Assembly (NCBI GenBank): GCA_031261245.1 | Contig: JAISKU010000033.1 | Span: forward strand, 1-16,787 | Length of the DNA: 16,787 bases | Direction of reading: 5' to 3' | DNA from: Oscillospiraceae bacterium | Lineage (GTDB): Bacteria > Bacillota > Clostridia > Oscillospirales > Oscillospiraceae | In this document: one piece after another, positions 7,309 to 13,068 of the stretch | Position numbering within the stretch: the first letter of the stretch is position 1 | How the letters are laid out: every line of letters begins with the position of its first letter | The notes under the pieces: model-generated | What the model was told of the DNA's origin: nothing | Databases searched by the model: none | What the model saw: the letters and a program-made list of their open reading frames with translations, nothing else | Position numbers and translations under genes: made by a program

Positions 7309-8256
7309 ATGGTAGAAATCGAGAAAGCGCGCATAGACTGCATCGAGGCGCCGGGCGACGACGCGCACGGCAAGTATGTTATGGAACCGCTGGAGCGCGG
7401 GTTCGGGACGACGCTCGGCAACTCACTGCGCAGGATACTGCTGAGTTCCCTGCCCGGTACGGCCGTGACGACCGTGAAGATCGCCGGAATACAGCATGAG
7501 TTTTCGACGATTCCCGGGGTCAAGGAGGACGTGACGGAGATAATCCTGAACGTCAAGCGCATTGTCGCGAAGCTGCACACGCAGAAGACGAAAACCGTCT
7601 ACCTCGAGGTGACGGGTGAGCGCGAGGTGACGGCGGGCGACATAATGGCGGACGGCGAGGTCGAGATTCTCAATCCCGAGCTGCACATCGCCTCTCTGGC
7701 GGCCGACGCGACGCTGCGCATGGAGCTGACGCTCGACCACGGTCGGGGGTATTCGACGGCAGAGCGCAACAAACTTTCACAACCAATAATCGGGGTCATT
7801 CCGATAGATTCCATCTACACGCCGGTCGTAAAGGTCAACTACACGGTCGAGAACACGCGCGTGGGCAACATGACCGATTTTGACAAGCTGACCATCGAGG
7901 TCTGGACGGACAAGACGATAACAGCGCGCGACGCGCTGAGTCTGGGCGCGAAGATACTCGTAGACCACTTCGGGCAGTTCACAGACCTGTCCGAGACGGC
8001 CGGAGGCCGCAGCATAGTCATCGAAAAGGCCGAGACGCAGCGCGACAAGGTGCTTGAGATGACGATTGAGGAGCTGGATCTTTCTGTGAGAAGCTTCAAC
8101 TGCCTCAAGCGCGCAAACATCAACACGGTCGAGGACTTGATCTCCAAGACCGAGGAGGAAATGATAAAGGTCCGCAACCTCGGGCGCAAGTCGCTTGAGG
8201 AGGTCGTACACAAGCTCGCGATGATGGGTCTGTCATTGCAGAATGACAATGAATAA
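7309..8256 (+). CDS. rpoA: DNA-directed RNA polymerase subunit alpha
   Basis: Alpha dimerises to seed RNA polymerase assembly and contacts promoter UP elements and activators. The product is 315 residues, normal for Firmicutes. The N-terminal dimerisation domain (about 1-230) shows EPLERGFGTTLGNSLRRILL and the PGV(K)EDVTEI region. After a linker, the C-terminal DNA-binding domain (about 250-312) carries VRSFNCLKRANI with R261, N264 and C265, then NLGRKSLEEV with G292, K294 and S295. These are the UP-element-contacting positions, so DNA contact should be intact. The ATG follows AAGGAGGG. It is preceded by the structured spacer and followed by rplQ after 28 bases. Confidence 0.98.
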   Translation: MVEIEKARIDCIEAPGDDAHGKYVMEPLERGFGTTLGNSLRRILLSSLPGTAVTTVKIAGIQHEFSTIPGVKEDVTEIILNVKRIVAKLHTQKTKTVYLEVTGEREVTAGDIMADGEVEILNPELHIASLAADATLRMELTLDHGRGYSTAERNKLSQPIIGVIPIDSIYTPVVKVNYTVENTRVGNMTDFDKLTIEVWTDKTITARDALSLGAKILVDHFGQFTDLSETAGGRSIVIEKAETQRDKVLEMTIEELDLSVRSFNCLKRANINTVEDLISKTEEEMIKVRNLGRKSLEEVVHKLAMMGLSLQNDNE

Positions 8257-8284
8257 CATTAACAAAGCATAGGAGGGTAAAGCT

Positions 8285-8668
8285 ATGCCCGGGACACGCA
8301 AATTAGGGAAAACCACGGATATACGCCGCGCCATGCTGCGCCAGCAGGTCACGGATTTCCTCGACAAGGGCAGGATGGAGACGACGATTACGCGCGCGAA
8401 GGAGATCGCGCCGCTCGCCGAGAAGATGATAAGCCTCGGGAAGCGCAACACGCTCGCCTCGCGGCGCTCCGCGCTCGCGTTCATCACGCGCGAGGACGTT
8501 GTGACGAAGGTTTTCGGCGGCAAAAACGCGAAAAAGGAAGACGTCACAGGTCTTGCCGAGGAGTACAAGGAGCGCAACGGCGGCTACACGCGCATTACGC
8601 GCATAGGGCCGCGCCGCGGCGACGCCGCCGAGATGGCGGTGCTTGAGCTGGTGGAAAAGGACGCGTAA
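8285..8668 (+). CDS. rplQ: 50S ribosomal protein L17
   Basis: L17 lies near the polypeptide exit tunnel on the large subunit. The product is 127 residues. It starts MPGTRKLGKTTDIRRAMLRQ and ends with the conserved GGYTRITRIGPRRGDAAEMA block. Between these, an insertion (FGGKNAKKEDVTGLAEEYKE) makes it a little longer than the shortest L17 proteins, which is common among Firmicutes. An AGGAGGG ribosome-binding site lies seven bases before the ATG. It is the last gene of the operon, with a strong terminator starting about a dozen bases after the stop. Confidence 0.98.
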   Translation: MPGTRKLGKTTDIRRAMLRQQVTDFLDKGRMETTITRAKEIAPLAEKMISLGKRNTLASRRSALAFITREDVVTKVFGGKNAKKEDVTGLAEEYKERNGGYTRITRIGPRRGDAAEMAVLELVEKDA

Positions 8669-8680
8669 ACAGGTAAGGAA

Positions 8681-8710
8681 AAATCCCCCTCTGACGAGGG
8701 GGATTTTTTT
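8681..8710 (+). terminator. Intrinsic terminator of the ribosomal operon, probably bidirectional
   Basis: A perfect ten-base stem, AAATCCCCCT (8681-8690) with AGGGGGATTT (8697-8706), encloses a six-base loop (CTGACG) and is followed by a run of T to 8710. It lies just after the rplQ stop. On the opposite strand the same stem is followed by five T residues, so it could also stop transcripts arriving from the molybdenum operon. The plus-strand call is firm; the minus-strand role is inferred. Confidence 0.93.
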
Positions 8711-8895
8711 GTGGGGACGTTGGGGGGGGACGGGGGGTGTGGTTGACCCCGCCCCTACGGGGAACGGCGGGCGATTGATAATCGCCCCTACAAAGGCCCC
8801 CTCTGTCGGAGATATGCCCCGCCATTACAAATGCCCCCTCTGTCGCTGCGGCGACATCTCCCCCGCCGAGCGGGGGCGATTGGGGGGACGGGGGA
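8711..8895. repeat. GC-rich palindromic repeat block between convergent operons
   Basis: No credible gene lies here. The block holds G runs (8713-8716, 8722-8729, 8732-8737) and a short palindrome CCCC-TAC-GGGG (8752-8762). A perfect hairpin GGGCGATT / AATCGCCC (8769-8776, 8780-8787) follows. A 37-base unit then occurs twice in imperfect tandem: 8789-8808 and 8826-8845 share 19 of 20 bases, TACAAA(G/T)GCCCCCTCTGTCG. The last parts are hairpins TGTCGC / GCGACA (8841-8846, 8851-8856) and CCCCCG / CGGGGG (8860-8865, 8871-8876). It resembles dispersed intergenic repeats I associate with gut Clostridia, but copy number cannot be seen from one window. Confidence 0.65.
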
Positions 8896-9600
8896 TTAGG
8901 CGGGGAAGCCGCCGTCAACGCCGAGGATTTGGCCGGTGATGAAATCGGCGCGGTCGGACGCGAGGAACGCGACGGCCTCCGCGACGTCGGACGGGGTTCC
9001 GATTCTGCCGAGCGGGGTGCGGTCGCGCAGTTCTGCGAGGTCGGAGGGCGTGAGATTCGCGTTCATCGACGTGTCAATCACACCCGGGGCGACGCAGTTT
9101 ACCGTTATGCCCGAGGGGCCGAGCTCCTTGGCGAGGGATTTCGTCAAACCCGCGAGCGCGGCCTTTGAGGAGGCGTACACCGCCTCACACGATGCGCCGA
9201 GCGCGCCCCACACCGAGGAGATGATGATTATTTTGCCGCGCTTTTCGCGGAGCATGTACGGTAGCGCGGCGTTTATACAGCTCAGTACGCCGCCGAAGTT
9301 GACGTCGAACACCTCGCGCCAGCGGTCGGCGGTGTCCTGAAGCAGTCCGGGGAGGGCGACGCCCGCGTTGCACACGAGCACGTCCGCGACGGCGACGGCG
9401 CGGAACATGTTGCGCACCTGCTCATCGTTTGACACGTCGGCGCGGAACGGAAGTCCGCCGAGCTCGCGCGCGAGCTCCTCCGCGTCCTCGCGGCTGTTGT
9501 TGTAATTCACGATTACGCGGTGCCCGTCGCGCGCGAGAGCGCGGGAGATCGCCGCGCCGATGCCGCGCGACGCGCCGGTGACGAGAGCAGTGCTGTTCAT
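8896..9600 (-). CDS. Short-chain dehydrogenase/reductase (FabG/YmfI-like)
   Basis: This is a 234-residue classical SDR using NAD(P)H. The cofactor motif TGASRGIG (8-15), the NAG motif (78-80) and the catalytic set N101, S129, Y142 and K146 (YASSK) are all present, as is the C-terminal GQILGVDGGFPA block. It could be a 3-oxoacyl-ACP reductase or the related Firmicutes reductase that completes a modification of elongation factor P (YmfI type). The short length and VNYNNSREDAEELA segment make the second option plausible. Sequence alone does not decide. It is the last gene of the molybdenum operon, five bases after the cysteine desulfurase, with its ribosome-binding site inside that gene. No molybdenum-related role is evident; co-transcription may be incidental. 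Confidence 0.88.
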   Translation of the reverse strand: MNSTALVTGASRGIGAAISRALARDGHRVIVNYNNSREDAEELARELGGLPFRADVSNDEQVRNMFRAVAVADVLVCNAGVALPGLLQDTADRWREVFDVNFGGVLSCINAALPYMLREKRGKIIIISSVWGALGASCEAVYASSKAALAGLTKSLAKELGPSGITVNCVAPGVIDTSMNANLTPSDLAELRDRTPLGRIGTPSDVAEAVAFLASDRADFITGQILGVDGGFPA

Positions 9601-9605
9601 ACGCG

Positions 9606-10742
9606 TTACCTCCTCCGGAAGAGAGTTTCGGCGGCGGTTTTGAGCTTTTCGGCGAGGAAGAGCACCTCCTCCTCCGTCGTGTCACGCGAGAAGCTTACGC
9701 GGAGCGCGCCGTCGATAACAGCCGGCGGCAGGGACATGGCCTGAAGGACGTGGCTTACCGCGCCCTTTTTGCACGCGGAGGAGCGGGAGACGTAGATTTC
9801 GTCCGTCTCGAGCGCGCTCATGAGTGTCTCCGAGCGGTGTCCGGGGAGGGAGAGGCTTAGAATATACGGGCTTCCGCCGTCGGAGATGATGACCGCGTCG
9901 GGGATTTCGCGCGTTATCACGGTGGCAGCGAGGTTTTTGAGGATTGCGGCGTGCTTATAGTTGCGCTCCAGCTCCACGCCGGCAAGTCGCGCGGCCGCGC
10001 CGAACGCGGCGAGCGCCGGGGTCGCCTGCGTGCCGCCGCGCAGGTTGCTCTCCTGCCCGCCGCCGACGAGGAGGGGCGGGAGCTTCAGCCCGCGGCGTAT
10101 GTACAGCGCGCCGGCGCCCTTGCAGCCGTAGATTTTGTGCGCGCTTACGGACATGAGATCGACGCCGAGGGTTTTGACGGTGACGGGGAGCTTGCCGTAG
10201 GCCTGAACCGCGTCGGTGTGCAGCAGGGTTTTCAGGCCGCGGCGCTTTATCTCCGCGGAGTAGCCGGCGACGGGGTTGATCGCGCCCGTCTCGTTATTCG
10301 CGAGCATGAGGGAGACGAGCGCCGTGTCGTCCCGGAGCGCGCCCGCGAGGGCGTCCACCGTTATGACGCCGCTCTTGTCCGGGCGCAGGAAGGTGACGTC
10401 GTAGCCCTGTAGTGTGAGCTTTTCGGCGGAGCGCAGGACGGCCGGATGCTCCGCGAGGGAGGTTATGATGTGGTTGCCGCGGCGCTTCGCGGCCTCCGCG
10501 CCGCCGAGGATTGCCCAGTTGTCGGATTCGGTGCCGCCGGAGGTGAAGAAAATCTCCTCCGGGTCGGCGGCGACGACGGACGCGACGTCGGCGCGCGCGT
10601 TCTCCAGCGTCTCAGCCGCGCGGCGGCCGAGGGCGTAGGTCGAGGACGGGTTGCCGTACTCCTCGCGCATGGCGAGCAGCGCGGCCTCCTCCGCCTCCGG
10701 GCGCACGCGCGTCGTGGCGGCGTTATCAAGGTATACTGACAT
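9606..10742 (-). CDS. PLP-dependent cysteine desulfurase (NifS/IscS family)
   Basis: This enzyme takes sulfur from cysteine as an enzyme-bound persulfide and passes it to acceptors. The 378-residue product starts MSVYLDNAATTRVRPE. It has H99 (EHPAVL) stacking on the cofactor, N150 (NNETGA), D177 (HTDAVQ), the Schiff-base K203 (SAHKIYG) and the catalytic C324 in SRSSACKKG. The IscS signature loop normally reads SGSACSSG, so the loop chemistry is slightly different. An in-frame GTG at 10751 is rejected; the ATG at 10742 gives the family N-terminus. Its first 17 bases overlap the lipoprotein gene. In this operon it may supply sulfur for molybdopterin or for the sulfido ligand of a molybdenum hydroxylase, but general Fe-S or tRNA thiolation roles are equally possible. 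Confidence 0.93.
   Translation of the reverse strand: MSVYLDNAATTRVRPEAEEAALLAMREEYGNPSSTYALGRRAAETLENARADVASVVAADPEEIFFTSGGTESDNWAILGGAEAAKRRGNHIITSLAEHPAVLRSAEKLTLQGYDVTFLRPDKSGVITVDALAGALRDDTALVSLMLANNETGAINPVAGYSAEIKRRGLKTLLHTDAVQAYGKLPVTVKTLGVDLMSVSAHKIYGCKGAGALYIRRGLKLPPLLVGGGQESNLRGGTQATPALAAFGAAARLAGVELERNYKHAAILKNLAATVITREIPDAVIISDGGSPYILSLSLPGHRSETLMSALETDEIYVSRSSACKKGAVSHVLQAMSLPPAVIDGALRVSFSRDTTEEEVLFLAEKLKTAAETLFRRR
9609..9614 (-). promoter_or_regulatory. Ribosome-binding site of the SDR gene inside the desulfurase coding end
   Basis: On the minus strand the last two arginine codons of the cysteine desulfurase are AGG AGG, eight bases before the SDR ATG. They form a perfect Shine-Dalgarno sequence. 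This supports the ATG at 9600 as start and tight coupling of the two genes. Confidence 0.75.
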
Positions 10743-11673
10743 AGCCCTCACGCTCCATCAATTCTTTTGCGTCCCGGCCGCGCAGCCAGTCAAACAGGCG
10801 GCGGGCGGGGCTGTCGGCGGGTTCATCCTTGCGAATCGCGGCGTAGAAGTCGTTCGTGAACGGGTACGCGCCGGAGCCGATCGTCTCCGGGGTCGCCTCG
10901 ACGCCGTCAACGGAGAGGATTTTGATGTTCGGGTCGCTTTTCATCTCCGTGACGTAGTAGTAGACGTTATAGCCTATGGCGCGGGAGGAGTTGTCGAAGC
11001 TCGCGACGGCGGCGATGAGGCCGCCCATCTCGGTGACGACGAGCTCCGCCGGGGCGGCGACGAGCTCCGCGTCGCCCATCACGAGGCGGCGCATCAGCGT
11101 CTGGCTCCCGGACGTCTCATTGCGCTGGTAGGCGAGGATTTCGCCCGAGTTGCCGCCGAGGGCGGCCCAGTCGGTCGTTTTGCCGGTGTAGATATCGAGA
11201 AGCTGCTCCGTCGTGAGGGAGGAGACGGGGTTCGCGGCATTGACGAGGAACACGAGCGCGTCGCGGCCTATCGGCGCGAACTCGAGATTTTTGCCGTATT
11301 GCTCCAGCGTGTCCTTGGGCGGTTCATAGACGATCAGCACGTCGGTGTTGCCGTCGGCGAGCGCGACGACGGATTTGTTTGTGCCCGTGAAGCCGGCGGA
11401 ATACGCGGCGGCGTCGGCGCGGGAGATGCCGAGCAGGAGCGCGGCGGCGGCCTCCCCGAGGGGGATTGTGGCGGTGCTGCCGTCAAGGCGCGGGAACTCG
11501 TCCGCCGTGAAGAGCGGCGCGGGAGTCGGCGTCGGCGCGGGCGCGGCTGTCGGAGTGGGCGTCGCTGTCGCGGGCGCGGTGGGCGTCGGCGTGGCGACGG
11601 GCGGCGCGGGCGTGTTTGTCGCGCAGGACGCGAGGAGAAGCAGGGCGAGAAGCGCGGTTGTGAGCTTTTTCAT
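10726..11673 (-). CDS. PstS-like substrate-binding lipoprotein
   Basis: This 315-residue exported protein has a lysine-containing signal peptide and a lipobox ending LLASC (C17). A proline/threonine/alanine-rich linker follows (about 18-54), then a periplasmic-binding-protein domain of the PstS-like type. Ligand-loop candidates are GST (65-67) and the RNETSGSQT segment (184-192). The block GRDALVFLVNAANPVSSLT then IYTGKTTDWAALGG is typical of phosphate-binding PstS relatives. It starts by an ATGA overlap with the MogA-type gene and has only a weak ribosome-binding site, so it is probably translationally coupled. No pst permease genes adjoin it. In a molybdenum operon it may bind a tetrahedral oxyanion such as phosphate, molybdate or tungstate. 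The ligand is not determinable here. Confidence 0.85.
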   Translation of the reverse strand: MKKLTTALLALLLLASCATNTPAPPVATPTPTAPATATPTPTAAPAPTPTPAPLFTADEFPRLDGSTATIPLGEAAAALLLGISRADAAAYSAGFTGTNKSVVALADGNTDVLIVYEPPKDTLEQYGKNLEFAPIGRDALVFLVNAANPVSSLTTEQLLDIYTGKTTDWAALGGNSGEILAYQRNETSGSQTLMRRLVMGDAELVAAPAELVVTEMGGLIAAVASFDNSSRAIGYNVYYYVTEMKSDPNIKILSVDGVEATPETIGSGAYPFTNDFYAAIRKDEPADSPARRLFDWLRGRDAKELMEREGYVSIP

Positions 11674-12158
11674 GTGTGGTCTTTCTGCGGCAGACGCAGC
11701 ATTTCGAGGCCGTGCCCGAGTGCGTCTATTATGGCCGCGAGGTTTTCCCGGACGGCTTTCGGGCTTCCGGGGAGGTTGACGATGAGCGTATCGCCGCGGA
11801 TTCCCGCCTCCGAGCGGGTGAGCATGGCGCGGTTTGTGATTTTAAGGCTCTCATACCGCATGGCCTCCGGGATTCCCGGGGCGCGGCGGTCAATGACGTC
11901 GAGGGTGGCCTCGGGCGTGACGTCGCGCGGGGCGAAGCCCGTTCCGCCGGAGGTGACGACGAGGGCGATTTTCAGCTCGTCGGCGCATTTTATGAGTTCA
12001 CGCGCGATTTGCACGCGCTCATCGGGGACGATGGAGGTGTAGACGACGTCGAAGCCGCGCTCCCGCAGCATTTCGGCGGCGAGCGGGCCTGACGCGTCCT
12101 CGCGCAGTCCGGCGCTGCCCTTGTCGGAGACCGTTATGACGGCGGCGGTGTAGCTCAT
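11670..12158 (-). CDS. mog: Molybdopterin adenylyltransferase-type protein (MogA/MoaB family)
   Basis: Proteins of this family bind molybdopterin and adenylate it before metal insertion by MoeA. The 162-residue product has the N-terminal AAVITVSDKGSAG motif. The MoCF signature TSGGTGFAPRDVTPEAT spans about 69-85, including the conserved D79, and NLPGSPKAVREN lies at about 128-139. A much longer frame opening at 12281 is rejected. The ATG at 12158 gives the family start, overlaps the MOSC stop as ATGA and is preceded by GGAGG in the MOSC coding end. MogA and MoaB cannot be separated with confidence from sequence. The presence of a single such gene beside moeA suggests it is the functional adenylyltransferase. 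Confidence 0.93.
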   Translation of the reverse strand: MSYTAAVITVSDKGSAGLREDASGPLAAEMLRERGFDVVYTSIVPDERVQIARELIKCADELKIALVVTSGGTGFAPRDVTPEATLDVIDRRAPGIPEAMRYESLKITNRAMLTRSEAGIRGDTLIVNLPGSPKAVRENLAAIIDALGHGLEMLRLPQKDHT

Positions 12159-12586
12159 TGCAGCACCTCCACGGAGTCGCCGGCTTTTACGCTGCCCTCC
12201 TCGAGGACGATGGTGAACACGCCCTCGCGCGGCATCACGCAGTCGCCGGTGAGGCGGCGTATCTCGCAGTCCTCGTGGCACTCCTTGCCGATTTGCGTGA
12301 CCTCGAGCAGTGTCTCACCGACGCGCAGGCGCGCGCCGACGGGGAGCGTGTGGAGCGAGAGTCCCTCGGTGAGGATATTCTCGGCGAACGCGCCGGCGGG
12401 GAGGTCAGGGAAGCGCGCGCGCATTTTATCGACGCTCTCCGTCGCGAGCAGGCTTACCTGGCGGTGCCAGTCGCCGGCGTGGGCGTCGGAGATTATGCCG
12501 TGGCTTATTTTGAGGTCGATTTTATCGACGGGCGTTTTTTGCGTGCCCTTTTTTTCGCTTATGCAGACAGCTTTTACGGTTGGCAT
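12155..12586 (-). CDS. MOSC-domain protein, short form
   Basis: MOSC domains are cysteine-dependent modules related to the C-terminus of molybdenum cofactor sulfurases and are thought to carry sulfur to the metal centre. The 143-residue product consists of little beyond this domain. It has VDKIDLKISHGIISDAHAGD near the N-terminus, FAENILTEGLSLHTLPVGAR in the middle and QIGKECHEDCEIR near residue 98. C103 is the likely key cysteine, with C107 and C116 nearby. Four bases separate it from moaC and it overlaps the MogA-type gene by four bases. Short MOSC proteins paired with MogA are familiar in Clostridia. A role in cofactor sulfuration or handling is inferred from context. Confidence 0.9.
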   Translation of the reverse strand: MPTVKAVCISEKKGTQKTPVDKIDLKISHGIISDAHAGDWHRQVSLLATESVDKMRARFPDLPAGAFAENILTEGLSLHTLPVGARLRVGETLLEVTQIGKECHEDCEIRRLTGDCVMPREGVFTIVLEEGSVKAGDSVEVLQ

Positions 12587-12590
12587 GGTA

Positions 12591-13067
12591 TCACCCCAAT
12601 ATATATTCTCCGGATTTGCCGCCGGATTTATGCAGAAGTTGGATCTCGCCGATTTTGATGTCGCGCTGTACGGCCTTGCACATGTCGTACACGGTCAGGG
12701 CGGCGACGGAGACAGCCGTGAGCGCCTCCATCTCGACGCCGGTTTCGCCCGTGCAGCGGGCGGTGGACGTTATTGTTATTGTACACTCTTTTTCGTCCGG
12801 CGTAAAGGACAAATCGCAGGCGGTGAGCGCGATCGCGTGGCACATGGGAATAAGCTCCGACGCGCGCTTCGCGGCCATGATGCCCGCGACCTGCGCCACC
12901 GCGAGCACATCGCCCTTTTTCAGCTTGCCGTCGCGCACGAGCGCGAACGTCGCGGCATTCAGGTACACGACGGCGCGGGCGGTGGCCTCACGCGTCGTCT
13001 TTTTCTTGTCGCCGACGTCTACCATGCGGGCAAGGCCCGATTCGTTGAAATGTGTGAGCTCCGGCAT
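12591..13067 (-). CDS. moaC: Cyclic pyranopterin monophosphate synthase accessory protein MoaC
   Basis: MoaC converts the MoaA product, 3',8-cyclo-7,8-dihydro-GTP, into cyclic pyranopterin monophosphate, the first stable intermediate of the molybdenum cofactor. The 158-residue product has the normal size and all family blocks: MVDVGDKKKTTREATA (about 15-30), ELIPMCHAI (71-79, H77), TGVEMEALTA (109-118), YDMCKAVQRD (127-136, with D128 and K131) and LLHKSGGKSG (144-153). The ATG is one base after the moaA stop. Its ribosome-binding site is formed by the last two glycine codons of moaA, so the two enzymes of the first step are made in a coupled way. Confidence 0.97.
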   Translation of the reverse strand: MPELTHFNESGLARMVDVGDKKKTTREATARAVVYLNAATFALVRDGKLKKGDVLAVAQVAGIMAAKRASELIPMCHAIALTACDLSFTPDEKECTITITSTARCTGETGVEMEALTAVSVAALTVYDMCKAVQRDIKIGEIQLLHKSGGKSGEYILG

Positions 13068-13068
13068 A

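Noticed and set aside
8789..8862. Tandem 37-base repeat as a CRISPR array.
   Set aside because: Only two imperfect units occur, with similarity limited to the first 20 bases, no separate spacers and no cas genes.
8595..8939. Frames of about 100 codons on both strands through the rplQ terminator and repeat block.
   Set aside because: They cross an intrinsic terminator and palindromic repeats, have proline/glycine/arginine-rich compositions and no ribosome-binding site or recognisable domain.
11519..11613. Repetitive GGCGTCGGCG-like DNA as a tandem repeat locus.
   Set aside because: It encodes the proline/threonine/alanine-rich linker behind the lipobox, a normal low-complexity spacer in lipoproteins.
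10726..11673. Calling the lipoprotein TupA or ModA on context alone.
   Set aside because: The sequence blocks resemble PstS-type proteins and I do not see the characteristic TTTS-type motif of TupA, so only a family-level name is justified.
10651..12042. A 463-codon open frame on the plus strand opposite the desulfurase, lipoprotein and MogA-type genes.
   Set aside because: It lies antisense to three well-recognised genes, is made of low-complexity Arg/Gly/Ala-rich sequence, and is the usual product of GC-rich codon bias on the opposite strand.
12159..12281. A 41-residue N-terminal extension of the MogA-type protein.
   Set aside because: It overlaps the MOSC gene in another frame, is arginine-rich and lacks family similarity; the ATG at 12158 has a good ribosome-binding site and the family start.
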